Positions 1 to 6,775 of a stretch of 21,528 nucleotides of DNA are shown piece by piece (within the stretch, counting starts at the first letter, position 1; every line of letters begins with the position of its first letter). Position numbers and translations under genes: made by a program. The notes under the pieces are model-generated. The model saw nothing but the letters and a program-made list of their open reading frames with translations, did no database searches and was not told where the DNA came from. Origin of the DNA: an uncultured Lachnospiraceae bacterium (GTDB taxonomy: Bacteria; Bacillota; Clostridia; Lachnospirales; Lachnospiraceae); contig CAJUOE010000305.1 of the NCBI GenBank assembly GCA_910587895.1, positions 1 through 21,528 of the forward strand, in the 5' to 3' direction.

Positions 1-512
1 ACGAGGGTCACGGTTGGCGGCGACGCCTGCCGCTCCTCCATTGTCCTTTCCATGGTTTCTTCCGGTTTCTGTTCCTGCTGCCCGGCCTTGCCTCCGTCTG
101 CTTTCGGGGGCTCTGCCTTTCTGGCTTCTGGCTGCTTTTTTTCCTTGCTTTCCTCTTTCCGGGAGGCAGGCTGCCCCTGCTTTTCCTTCTCTTCTTTTGT
201 TGCCTGTTCCCCCTGCCCGGTTGCATCAGGCGTTCCCTGCTCCTGCTGCCCTCCATTCCCGGCAGTTTCGGGCTCCTGTTCTTCAGACTCTTTTTCCCTG
301 CAAATCTCTGTATTTTCTTCTTTTACGCTTTCGTCCTGAACGTTTTCTTTCCTGAACGTCCCTTCTTCCTGTTGCACGTCTGTTTCCTGTTCTGCTTCTT
401 TTGCCTCTTTCGTTACCAGCTCCGGGCTGGTACACGCCAAATTCTGTGGCGACACCGGCAATCCCGCCAACAGGAGGCTCAAAGAAAGCAGTACACCCAC
501 AATCAATTTCAT
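1..512 (-). CDS. Secreted Glu/Lys/Gln-rich protein, 3' end outside the window
   Basis: The reading frame is open from the ATG at 512 to the left edge (170 codons, no stop), so the C-terminus is missing. An AGGAGG sits 6 bases upstream of the start and overlaps the stop of the preceding small gene, so it is translated as part of the same operon. The N-terminus has a typical export signal: MKLIVG, then a Leu/Val-rich core to about residue 18, then a small-residue stretch and LAC near residue 27. LAC could be a poor lipobox, but signal peptidase I cleavage is equally possible. The rest is low-complexity, highly charged and rich in Glu, Lys, Gln and Pro, like an extended wall-spanning linker. The gene is last in the visible part of a Tad-like pilus operon, so a surface or scaffold role is plausible, but I recognise no domain. 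Confidence 0.7.
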   Translation of the reverse strand, partial: MKLIVGVLLSLSLLLAGLPVSPQNLACTSPELVTKEAKEAEQETDVQQEEGTFRKENVQDESVKEENTEICREKESEEQEPETAGNGGQQEQGTPDATGQGEQATKEEKEKQGQPASRKEESKEKKQPEARKAEPPKADGGKAGQQEQKPEETMERTMEERQASPPTVTL

Positions 513-522
513 TTCATCCCTC

Positions 523-663
523 CTAACAAATATGCTGTGAAAAAGCTAAAATTACATCAAATACCTGCCCGGTTGCCAAAAAAGCTGCTGCAAATCCAAT
601 CAGCATCAAAGAAGATACTGATGCAACCACTACCTTCCCATATTCTTCAAATACCTCTCTCAT
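523..663 (-). CDS. Flp-like micro-pilin, 46 aa
   Basis: Small membrane protein beginning MREVFEEYGK, followed by one hydrophobic helix of about 22 residues (VVVASVSSLMLIGFAAAFLA) and a short tail ending in Cys. The Glu-Glu-Tyr just before the helix matches the Glu/Tyr pair at the start of mature Flp (type IVb) pilins. The usual leader ending in Gly is absent, so it starts almost as a mature pilin. AAGGAG lies upstream, and its stop TAG overlaps the next gene's ribosome binding site. It shares the N-terminal pattern M-K/R-x-x-x-E-E-Y/F-G/S with the 35-aa gene at 679-786 and the 53-aa gene at 3839-4000. The function as a pilus subunit is inferred from shape and operon context. Confidence 0.75.
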   Translation of the reverse strand: MREVFEEYGKVVVASVSSLMLIGFAAAFLATGQVFDVILAFSQHIC

Positions 664-678
664 CTTTTTCTCCTTCCA

Positions 679-786
679 TTACAACCCTAACAACTGCTCC
701 AGTAAATATACAAAAATACCTAACATACTTCCCCCTGCAAGGGCATAAATAACAGCCCCTCCAAATTCCTCAATTACACCTTTCAT
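679..786 (-). CDS. Flp-like micro-protein, 35 aa
   Basis: Very small membrane protein beginning MKGVIEEFGG, followed by a single hydrophobic segment (AVIYALAGGSMLGIFVYLLE) and ending LLGL. A strong GGAGGAAG ribosome binding site is upstream. It follows the 111-aa pilin-like gene by 31 bases and precedes the 46-aa gene by 15 bases. Its start (MK-x-x-x-EEFGG) resembles the two other micro-proteins of this operon, which argues for a common origin. The tail beyond the helix is almost absent, so it may be a minor subunit or an assembly factor and not a main pilin. The coding call rests on the ribosome binding site, tight packing and paralogy. Confidence 0.7.
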   Translation of the reverse strand: MKGVIEEFGGAVIYALAGGSMLGIFVYLLEQLLGL

Positions 787-817
787 TTTGTCTTCCTCCC
801 AATTCATCCTGCCAAAT

Positions 818-1153
818 TTACTTTGCAAATCCCCGAACCTGATGATCTGTCACCAGATCCAACACAGGAATGGCATATTCATAATCAAGAATAACCTCTG
901 CTATCTTCGCATGTCCCCGTGCATCATAAGCCATTGTCTTCACCTGCAGGTCATACCCTGCCTCTTTTGCCTGCCGGCAGCAGGCAGAAACCACGGCATC
1001 ATTAAAGTTGCTGCACTCAATTTCACTGATTACATCCGCATGGTAATTCCTGGCATTGGCAGACTGTATACCGGCCGTCACCACGCCAATTCCGACCATC
1101 CCGGTTACTAAAAGGAAAAATATTCCCAGGTATGTCTTCATAATCTGTCCCAT
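818..1153 (-). CDS. Minor pilin-like membrane protein, 111 aa (TadE/DUF4320-like)
   Basis: One N-terminal membrane helix (about residues 8-30, YLGIFFLLVTGMVGIGVVTA) is followed by an extracytoplasmic domain of about 80 residues with three Cys, two of them adjacent. The start is placed at the ATG at 1153, giving MGQIMKTYLG, because AAGGAAGG lies 8 bases upstream of it; a GTG nine bases earlier would overlap that site. It follows the TadB/C gene by 16 bases. N-terminal helix plus small ectodomain is the usual shape of TadE/TadF pseudopilins and of the DUF4320 family often found in Clostridia tad loci. I assign it by shape and context, not by a diagnostic motif. It probably forms a minor or tip subunit of the pilus. 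Confidence 0.7.
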   Translation of the reverse strand: MGQIMKTYLGIFFLLVTGMVGIGVVTAGIQSANARNYHADVISEIECSNFNDAVVSACCRQAKEAGYDLQVKTMAYDARGHAKIAEVILDYEYAIPVLDLVTDHQVRGFAK

Positions 1154-1169
1154 AAACTGCACCTTCCTT

Positions 1170-2690
1170 CTACAATTTCATCTGCCCCAGAAACATCAGC
1201 ATAAATACCACCATATTTGCCACGGTCTGCAAAGACACGGTCACCTGTGGCAGATAAAAAATCCCATTGATTCCGGCAAGGCTTTTCTCATTGGACAACT
1301 TTTCCGCCTTATCCATCATCTTGCTGTTGCGCTGTACGAGAATGCGGATTTGCGACTGCGCATCCCCATTGCCGGATTCCGAGATGGCATAGAGCATCTT
1401 CATCGAAGAAAGCACTGCGGACAGCTCAAACATTCCCAGAAATTCCAGGTAAGGCTCAATTGCATCCGGCGTCCGTTTGAGATTATCCGAAAGACGCTGC
1501 AAGTCCCACCTTAAAACTGCCGGCGCGTGGTCAATGGTTTTCTCAATCGAAACCTGCACGTTATTTCCCTGCAAAAGCAGCGCCATCTCCATCAGCCAAC
1601 CCGGAAATACGCGGTTAATTTCCCGTACTACCTTGTCATATGCAATCCGATATCCAATTTTGTGCTGGTTCAACAAGAGAATTCCTGCGGCTACCGCAAC
1701 TGCCGCAACAACAGGAAATTTCACCAGGAACGCAAGCAGTGCGATTCCAAAAGCTACGGCTGCAAAAACAAAACTCTTTAACGCCTCTTTTTTCCCATTG
1801 AAACCACAAATCATCCGGTAATACCCCAACAGTTTTTCTTCGTCTTCCTCTTCGGGCTCAATCCAGCTTTTGGCAATCTGCCTGTTTGCCTTACGAAAGA
1901 TTCCAATATTTAAAATCAAATACAGCATTGTCACAATCTGGGTAACCGGATGATAGATAATCGTGTACTGCTCCGGCATGGAACGGTATACCATATGAAA
2001 GATTACCGCAAGCATCATTGTCACGAGAATGGAAAAAACTGCCCGCATACGCGCCGCTTTCTTATCTTCCTGTAACAGCATTACATTATCCGCCCAGACT
2101 GCCTTGTCCTCAATCAATAAATCAATTCCTTCCTCACAGGCTCCGCCGTTGCCCTCCACCGTGCGGAGATATTCATGTATTTTGCACAGGCGTTTTGCCG
2201 GATACGCACGCTCTATAATCTCCAGTGCCTCTTTGTACAGCTCCTTCTCGTAACAGCCGGTTTCGATATAACAGATTGCCTCCCCCAACACTTCAGACAT
2301 CCGTCCCTCATGGAACAGCGTGCGGGTATCCTTCAAAGACAGAAGGATTTTCTGGTTCAGGCGGAAGGAATACAGAATCTGCTCCATGTAATCCGATACA
2401 TCCAGAAACTGCTTATGCTCATACATCTGTTTATACCCGTCCAGGATCAGAAACGGCAGCGACACAGCGCAGGCGACCACGACCGGTAATATCAGATACC
2501 AGCGCAGGCTGAACAACATGCCACAGCCTATGGCAACCATCACCGCTGCTGCCAGAAAGGCTCCGTACTTTCCCATGGAAAAACTGTAACCATAGCTGTC
2601 AATCTTCCTTTGCAGATTCCCCGGATAGAACAGGCCAAATTTCTCCTTTTTGATTTTCAATTTCCTATCATCTGTTTCTTTTTCTTTCAT
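1170..2690 (-). CDS. TadB/TadC fusion: inner-membrane platform of a Tad pilus
   Basis: 506-aa polytopic membrane protein. The first half has membrane helices near residues 42-62 and 64-83, a cytoplasmic GspF-like region (about 95-210), then helices near 217-237 and 247-265. The pattern repeats: helices near 305-323 and 325-341, a second GspF-like region (about 350-470, with GWLMEMALLLQGNNVQVSIE), and a C-terminal helix. TadB and TadC are normally separate proteins of about 300 aa each; here both appear joined in one chain. The platform couples the TadA ATPase to pilin extraction. The start overlaps the tadA stop by 4 bases (ATGA), indicating translational coupling and fixed stoichiometry. The fusion reading is inferred from the duplicated helix and domain pattern. 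Confidence 0.8.
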   Translation of the reverse strand: MKEKETDDRKLKIKKEKFGLFYPGNLQRKIDSYGYSFSMGKYGAFLAAAVMVAIGCGMLFSLRWYLILPVVVACAVSLPFLILDGYKQMYEHKQFLDVSDYMEQILYSFRLNQKILLSLKDTRTLFHEGRMSEVLGEAICYIETGCYEKELYKEALEIIERAYPAKRLCKIHEYLRTVEGNGGACEEGIDLLIEDKAVWADNVMLLQEDKKAARMRAVFSILVTMMLAVIFHMVYRSMPEQYTIIYHPVTQIVTMLYLILNIGIFRKANRQIAKSWIEPEEEDEEKLLGYYRMICGFNGKKEALKSFVFAAVAFGIALLAFLVKFPVVAAVAVAAGILLLNQHKIGYRIAYDKVVREINRVFPGWLMEMALLLQGNNVQVSIEKTIDHAPAVLRWDLQRLSDNLKRTPDAIEPYLEFLGMFELSAVLSSMKMLYAISESGNGDAQSQIRILVQRNSKMMDKAEKLSNEKSLAGINGIFYLPQVTVSLQTVANMVVFMLMFLGQMKL

Positions 2691-3787
2691 ACTGCCTCCT
2701 GTTCTGCCCTTTCGGACGCCTTCACCAATGCAATGTCCAGCGGTTCATATGCACAGGTCTGCGGACAGTGAAACGGCTCTTCAATTCCCGCCCGCTGCAG
2801 CCGTCTTAAGATATCCGACGGAATCACATCTGAAACCTGCTTTCCGTCCTCTACCAGCATATAAATTGCGTTTTTCCCATCATTCCGGTCGAAGAAACAC
2901 ATCTGGTCGATATAGCGCTCCACCATGCCGTTTTCATCCTGATACTGGCGCAGCAGCACGCCTACGCTGATAAATTCATAAATATAATTCTCAAGCCGGT
3001 CCGCGTCCCTGGAACGCCCGATCATATTCATGATACGATCCGGCAGATTCCGCAGGTCATCCAAATGCAGCGTGGTAAATCCATATACCCCGGTAGACCA
3101 CTGCTCCAAAAGATACTGTACCTCCGTAGAGCGTGCTTCCGACAGGATGATCCATTTGGGATTCTGCCTGAGGCAGAGCTTAATCGCCTCCGTATAGCTT
3201 AAATCCCTGCTGACCTGAAGTTCCACACAGTCATTCTCCGGATTGATCTCATGGAAGTGCATCTCCAGATTATCCTCAATCGTAATCGCCCGCTGGTTTG
3301 GCGGAATAAACCTTGAGAAAAACTTCGCGCACTCTGTTTTTCCCACGCCAGGTTCCCCGCAGAAAGCAAAATTCATTTTCGCCTTCACGCAATTGATTAA
3401 GAGACTCAAAATTTCTATCGAACAGTAGCCGCTGTCCAACATGCTCTCTACGGTCTGCCGGACTTTGGGAAGTGATTTGCGGATGCAGATGCTGCGCCCG
3501 GAAACCGCTGCCGACTCATGGATAATGCTAATTCTGAGTTCATTTGTTTCCGCTTCAAGTACGTTGTGTGTACGGTTAAACGGTTTATTGACCCGGTTGG
3601 CAATCCGATGTGTAAAACGCTCGACAAACTCTTCTTCGAGCAAAATATCAGCCCGGTACCGCCCCCGTTTCAAATCTGCGACCCAAAGCGTTTTTCCATT
3701 GTAGTCAATATCTGTCACGTTTTTATCACAGATATAGGGATACAGGGGCCCAAACTCCTCCTCTGTTAATTCCCAGTCATATTTCAT
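2687..3787 (-). CDS. tadA: TadA/CpaF-family secretion ATPase
   Basis: 366-aa hexameric ATPase of the type II/IV secretion family that powers Tad pilus assembly at the inner face of the membrane. Visible motifs: N-terminal domain with FNRTHNVLEAETNELRISI, Walker A GEPGVGKTE (144-152), a catalytic Glu in ILSEARSTE (Glu217, where CpaF proteins have GExR), and TTLHLDD around 238-244, the family's His-box. The Walker A departs from the common GxTGSGKTT form but keeps all essential residues. GGAGG is 4-5 bases before the ATG. It lies 51 bases behind the 53-aa micro-pilin and overlaps the platform gene. It is shorter than many CpaF proteins because the long N-terminal extension is absent. There is no second ATPase (TadZ) in the visible part. 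Confidence 0.9.
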   Translation of the reverse strand: MKYDWELTEEEFGPLYPYICDKNVTDIDYNGKTLWVADLKRGRYRADILLEEEFVERFTHRIANRVNKPFNRTHNVLEAETNELRISIIHESAAVSGRSICIRKSLPKVRQTVESMLDSGYCSIEILSLLINCVKAKMNFAFCGEPGVGKTECAKFFSRFIPPNQRAITIEDNLEMHFHEINPENDCVELQVSRDLSYTEAIKLCLRQNPKWIILSEARSTEVQYLLEQWSTGVYGFTTLHLDDLRNLPDRIMNMIGRSRDADRLENYIYEFISVGVLLRQYQDENGMVERYIDQMCFFDRNDGKNAIYMLVEDGKQVSDVIPSDILRRLQRAGIEEPFHCPQTCAYEPLDIALVKASERAEQEAV

Positions 3788-3838
3788 GTTACCTCCAATC
3801 CCCGGGCAGCCTGCAAGATACAGACCGCCCGGCCTGCC

Positions 3839-4000
3839 TCAGGATACCTTTGTCTTGCTGAACAGATTATTAATCAAATCTACAAATGCCGTATGCACCG
3901 GTCCATTTGTAGCAAGCAGCAAACCCACAACCGCAATCAACGCGATAATTGCAACCGCTGTAATGATAATGCCGCTGTATTCCTCAAAAATAACCTTCAT
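3839..4000 (-). CDS. Flp-like micro-pilin, 53 aa, first gene of the Tad operon
   Basis: Begins MKVIFEEYSG and continues with a strongly hydrophobic helix (IIITAVAIIALIAVVGLLLA), then a tail of about 24 residues ending in Lys/Val/Ser. The Glu-Glu-Tyr before a long aliphatic helix is the signature of mature Flp pilins, but there is no prepilin leader with Gly at -1. A perfect AAGGAGGG lies 4-11 bases upstream. As first gene after the promoter and with the longest tail, it is the best candidate for the major subunit. It is a paralogue of the 46-aa and 35-aa genes downstream. Assembly without leader cleavage would be unusual; alternatively, removal of the first few residues by a peptidase encoded elsewhere is possible. 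Confidence 0.8.
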   Translation of the reverse strand: MKVIFEEYSGIIITAVAIIALIAVVGLLLATNGPVHTAFVDLINNLFSKTKVS

Positions 4001-4183
4001 TCAATCCCTCCTTTCTGCGGAGTGGAATTTTGCAGAATACATAATTCCATACAACTTATTTTTCTTTCATTCATGCATTGGTAACTGGCGAATAAAGCTG
4101 GACTACTATGCAGAAATAAAAAGAACTTTTGTGTTGGCACAGAGAATGCCAACGGCTGGATAGTACACGGAAACTTTTTCCGT
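4001..4183 (-). promoter_or_regulatory. Structured 5' leader of the Tad operon
   Basis: No gene is supported between the predicted transcription start (about 4183) and the first start codon. Three perfect 7-bp inverted repeats occur in order: 4167-4183 (arms ACGGAAA, 3-nt loop, at the very 5' end), 4133-4153 (arms GTTGGCA/TGCCAAC, 7-nt loop) and 4023-4049 (arms TGGAATT, 13-nt loop, ending about 12 bases before the ribosome binding site). They could stabilise the mRNA or act as control elements. No known riboswitch was recognised. Confidence 0.45.
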
Positions 4184-4186
4184 ATG

Positions 4187-4218
4187 GGTATTGTAATACC
4201 GCGTAATGAAAAAAACAA
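4187..4218 (-). promoter_or_regulatory. Promoter of the Tad operon with overlapping inverted repeat
   Basis: On the minus strand TTGTTT (4213-4218) and TACAAT (4190-4195) are separated by exactly 17 bases, a good sigma-A promoter. The -10 is embedded in the inverted repeat GGTATT-GT-AATACC (4187-4200), which could be a repressor site. Confidence 0.6.
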
Positions 4219-4244
4219 TTAGGAATAACTCACAAAAAAATCCG

Positions 4245-4289
4245 CAAAAAATTGGCCTTACAGAAAGCAAATCCACTTCCTGCAAGGCC
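4245..4289 (-). terminator. Intrinsic terminator of mrp
   Basis: About 30 bases after the mrp stop, the minus strand forms a 14-bp stem (GGCCTTGCAGGAAG paired with CTTTCTGTAAGGCC, three G-U pairs, 8-nt loop) followed by AATTTTTTG. It separates mrp from the Tad promoter just beyond. Confidence 0.85.
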
Positions 4290-4319
4290 TTGCGCTGTCA
4301 AAAGACATTTTATTTTGTG

Positions 4320-5165
4320 TTATAAATTTTCGATCTTATCTATGGCATCCTTCAGATAAGGATTCTCAATCTCAGAGAACTTCCCTTCATCCACCAGTCT
4401 GGCAAACTCAGGGTCTAACGGCATCCTGCCCAACACCGGAACGTCAATCTCCTTCGATACTTCCTCAATTTTACTGTCCCCAAACAGCTTGATCTCTTTG
4501 CCGCAGTCGGGACATTTTAAGTAACTGTAATTTTCAACGAGCCCCAGAACCGGGATCTTCATCATAGATGCCATATTAATTGCTTTCTTTACAATCAATT
4601 GCACCAGCTCCTGAGGCGAAGTCACAATCACAATCCCGTCTACCGGCAGCGACTGGAATACCGTAAGCGGTACGTCTCCGGTTCCCGGAGGCATATCCAC
4701 AAAAAGATAATCCAAATCTCCCCAGTATACGTCATGCCAGAACTGTGTCACTGTAGAGGCAATCACCGGCCCACGCCATATGACCGGCGCCTCCTCATCC
4801 TCCATCAAAAGGTTCAGGGACATCACCTTCGTCCCATCCGCAGTCACAACGGGGAACAGACCCATATCATTGCCCTCCGCCGGACCATGTACGCCATACA
4901 TTTTCGGAATGGACGGACCTGTGATATCCGCGTCCATAATTCCTGTTTCATACCCTTTCCCGCGCATTGCCGCTGCCAGGGACGCTGTCACAAACGACTT
5001 GCCTACGCCACCCTTGCCGCTGACTACTCCGATTACTTTTTTCACACTGGAAAACGGGTTCATCTCCTGTATCAGGCTCTGAGGCGCGCCACTTTTACTG
5101 GGGCATCCCTCACAGCTCTCCCTTGAACATGTCCCTGCACTGCTGCAGTTTGCATTTTCAGCCAT
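4320..5165 (-). CDS. mrp: Mrp/Nbp35-family Fe-S cluster carrier ATPase
   Basis: Cytoplasmic P-loop protein that carries and transfers [4Fe-4S] clusters to apo-enzymes. The start is set at the ATG at 5165 (281 aa) because GGAGG lies 8 bases before it; the frame extends further upstream but would run into the preceding gene. Residues 7-21 carry four Cys (C7, C13, C18, C21), as in Nbp35-type members. The deviant Walker A GKGGVGKS is at 50-57, MPPGTGDVPLT marks the Walker B/switch region, and a CPDC pair follows YLK in the C-terminal half, where ApbC/Mrp proteins bridge the cluster across the dimer. It is 31 bases behind the lipoprotein gene with no terminator between them, so the two are probably co-transcribed. 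Confidence 0.93.
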   Translation of the reverse strand: MAENANCSSAGTCSRESCEGCPSKSGAPQSLIQEMNPFSSVKKVIGVVSGKGGVGKSFVTASLAAAMRGKGYETGIMDADITGPSIPKMYGVHGPAEGNDMGLFPVVTADGTKVMSLNLLMEDEEAPVIWRGPVIASTVTQFWHDVYWGDLDYLFVDMPPGTGDVPLTVFQSLPVDGIVIVTSPQELVQLIVKKAINMASMMKIPVLGLVENYSYLKCPDCGKEIKLFGDSKIEEVSKEIDVPVLGRMPLDPEFARLVDEGKFSEIENPYLKDAIDKIENL

Positions 5166-5196
5166 AGTATTTCCTCCAGTCTCCGCCTGTTCGTAT

Positions 5197-5865
5197 TTAC
5201 TGTCCCAGACCAGATGCCTCTTCCAAATCGAACAATGCGTACTCCAGTGCCTCAACATCATCCTGATTCGGACTGTAAACTTTATCCTTAAGCTCTATCC
5301 TGACAGTCGTAGACGCCTCATCTTCAAACTCTGCATTTGCAGCAGCTTCTTTGATGGCATCCTTCAACATAGTATATACCTGTTCGCTGATTTCATCCTC
5401 AGAAGGATATTCGCCGCCATTTTGCACCTGCTCGGAAAGCTCATCCGTATATGCCTGCTGTTCCGCCTGGAATTTCTCCATCGCCGGTGCAAATACTTTC
5501 ATTTTCTGATATTTTACCTCTACCACATAGGAATCATCGTCCTGTTTTTCCGCCTCACCAACGGTATATTTCACGCTCTTATAAACATCCTGCAAGGTGG
5601 TCGTAAACTCATTTTTCAGCTCATCCGAAATCGTTACGCCGGAAATCAGGCTGTTTAACTCCGTCTCAATTCCCAGATCATACAGTTCCTTTGCCTGTTC
5701 TGCCGTGCCAACCTTTTGATCCACAAATGCAGTAGAATCATTTTTATAGGAATTGTCCAGCAACGCCTTCATGTACCCACTGGCGTCAAAACTACCACAC
5801 CCAACTAACATTGTCGCTGCCACAACTGCTGCCAGCAATATACTCATTTTCTTCATTTTCTTCAT
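5197..5865 (-). CDS. Small lipoprotein, Glu/Ala-rich, unknown function
   Basis: 222-aa protein with a classic lipoprotein signal: MKKMKKMSILLAAVVAATML, then the lipobox LVGC with Cys23, so it should be anchored outside on the membrane. The mature part is acidic, mostly alpha-helical in composition (long Glu/Gln/Ala stretches such as FQAEQQAYTDELSEQVQ), with YMKALLDNSYKND near its start. It resembles the DUF5105-type lipoproteins common in Clostridia, but I cannot confirm the family. AAGGAG lies 9 bases before the ATG. It is read from a near-consensus promoter 40 bases upstream and is followed by mrp; that pairing gives no clear clue to function. Confidence 0.85.
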   Translation of the reverse strand: MKKMKKMSILLAAVVAATMLVGCGSFDASGYMKALLDNSYKNDSTAFVDQKVGTAEQAKELYDLGIETELNSLISGVTISDELKNEFTTTLQDVYKSVKYTVGEAEKQDDDSYVVEVKYQKMKVFAPAMEKFQAEQQAYTDELSEQVQNGGEYPSEDEISEQVYTMLKDAIKEAAANAEFEDEASTTVRIELKDKVYSPNQDDVEALEYALFDLEEASGLGQ

Positions 5866-5905
5866 AATACCATACTCCTTTGTACTAAATTATCACAACA
5901 TATCT

Positions 5906-5934
5906 ATTATAAATTGCTTTGACTTTTCCGTCAA
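5906..5934 (-). promoter_or_regulatory. Near-consensus sigma-A promoter of the lipoprotein-mrp unit
   Basis: Minus-strand TTGACG (5929-5934) and TATAAT (5906-5911) with a 17-base spacer. It predicts a start near 5899 and a leader of about 34 nt. It is the strongest promoter match in the window and lies back to back with the plus-strand promoter at 5941-5970. Confidence 0.85.
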
Positions 5935-5940
5935 TCATTT

Positions 5941-5970
5941 TTGCATAGGTTCTTCAAAATCGGGTATATT
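5941..5970 (+). promoter_or_regulatory. Promoter of the CmpB-like gene
   Basis: TTGCAT (5941-5946) and TATATT (5965-5970) with an 18-base spacer. The usual distance puts the transcription start at about 5977, the A of the predicted start codon, so the mRNA may lack a leader. Confidence 0.5.
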
Positions 5971-5976
5971 AATTCC

Positions 5977-6366
5977 ATGAAAAAGAATTTTATACTATGT
6001 GGACTCACCGGCTGGTGTATGGAAATTGTGTTCACCGCCCTTGATTCCTATCGAAAACGTGAATTACAACTGATAGGGCAGACATCCCTGTGGATGTTTC
6101 CCATATACGGTATGGCATCCTTCTTAAAACCATTCTGCCGTCTTTTTAAGAATTTTCCGACCGCAATACGCGCATTTTTTTACAGTATACTCATTTTCCT
6201 GGGCGAATATGTCAGTGGATGCATCCTTAAGAAATATGACATCTGTCCCTGGGATTACAGTAAAGCGCGCACAAACATAAAGGGGGTCGTCCGACTGGAT
6301 TTCGCCCCATTCTGGATGGTTGCAGGCCTTATTTTTGAAACTCTGCTGGTTGAATCCGACCGTTGA
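5977..6366 (+). CDS. CmpB-like (putative ABC-transporter type IV family) membrane protein
   Basis: 129-aa membrane protein beginning MKKNFILCGLTGWCMEIVFT, with hydrophobic segments near residues 4-22, 35-50, 65-85 and 108-125. The motifs GLTGWCMEIVFT, GQTSLWMFPIYGMA, GEYVSGCIL and CPWDYS are characteristic of the small 'putative ABC-transporter type IV' (CmpB, PF06541) proteins; despite the name, transport has not been shown for most members. The ATG at 5977 is chosen because it begins at the family's normal N-terminus; an upstream TTG at 5941 coincides with the promoter. There is no Shine-Dalgarno sequence. It faces the PH-domain gene tail to tail with only 5 bases between the stops and no obvious terminator. 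Confidence 0.8.
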   Translation: MKKNFILCGLTGWCMEIVFTALDSYRKRELQLIGQTSLWMFPIYGMASFLKPFCRLFKNFPTAIRAFFYSILIFLGEYVSGCILKKYDICPWDYSKARTNIKGVVRLDFAPFWMVAGLIFETLLVESDR

Positions 6367-6371
6367 GAGCC

Positions 6372-6752
6372 TTAGTCCATATCGTCGCTGTCTGCCGTGC
6401 CAATATCAAGCGTATTCATCGTACGCCTCTTACGCCTCGCCGTCTCAGACGCCTCAAGGATAAACCCTTTGATTTCTTTTGCATTTTTGATATGTGTAAG
6501 GGAAATCTGCGGGTCTGTGGTGTCCCCGGTATAACAGATGACTGTAGAAAGCCCAAATATACGCTCAAACAGGGTGGTCGTCATTTTAACGTCCTGAACT
6601 TTATACATATAACAATCGTCTTCTTCTGTCTTCAGGAGTCCCTTTTTTACCGTCAAAAGCTCTCCGGTTATGATGTACTTTGTAAATGTCCACGGCAATC
6701 CAAAAAATAAAATTCTCTTTCTTTCATAATATTCTTTTTTTTCGTTTTCCAT
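6372..6752 (-). CDS. Bacterial PH-domain protein (YdbS/bPH2-like)
   Basis: 126-aa soluble protein. The start at 6752 (MENEKKEYYERKRILFFGLP) has AGGAGG 9 bases upstream; the longer frame would begin within that site. The core, about residues 10-95, has the alternating beta pattern of the bPH2 (DUF304) fold: TKYIITGELLTVKKGLL, YMYKVQDVKM, FGLSTVICYTGD, and ISLTHIKNAKEI near the end, matching the family's closing strand and helix. The tail is short and charged, with RRKRR and a final acidic stretch. Members of this family have no assigned catalytic role and probably bind membranes or partners. It has its own promoter, divergent from pyrB. Confidence 0.8.
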   Translation of the reverse strand: MENEKKEYYERKRILFFGLPWTFTKYIITGELLTVKKGLLKTEEDDCYMYKVQDVKMTTTLFERIFGLSTVICYTGDTTDPQISLTHIKNAKEIKGFILEASETARRKRRTMNTLDIGTADSDDMD

Positions 6753-6775
6753 TGTGCGTTTCCTCCTCATGCCAT

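Noticed and set aside
8..256. Arg/Lys-rich 82-codon frame at the left edge
   Set aside because: It is a shifted frame of the low-complexity secreted protein, whose own frame has a signal peptide and ribosome binding site.
3786..4163. Plus-strand frame of 125 codons
   Set aside because: It lies opposite the 53-aa micro-pilin and its leader, and shows no ribosome binding site or recognisable protein features.
5166..5261. Longer Mrp starting at 5261
   Set aside because: It would overlap the end of the lipoprotein gene and has no ribosome binding site, while GGAGG precedes the ATG at 5165.
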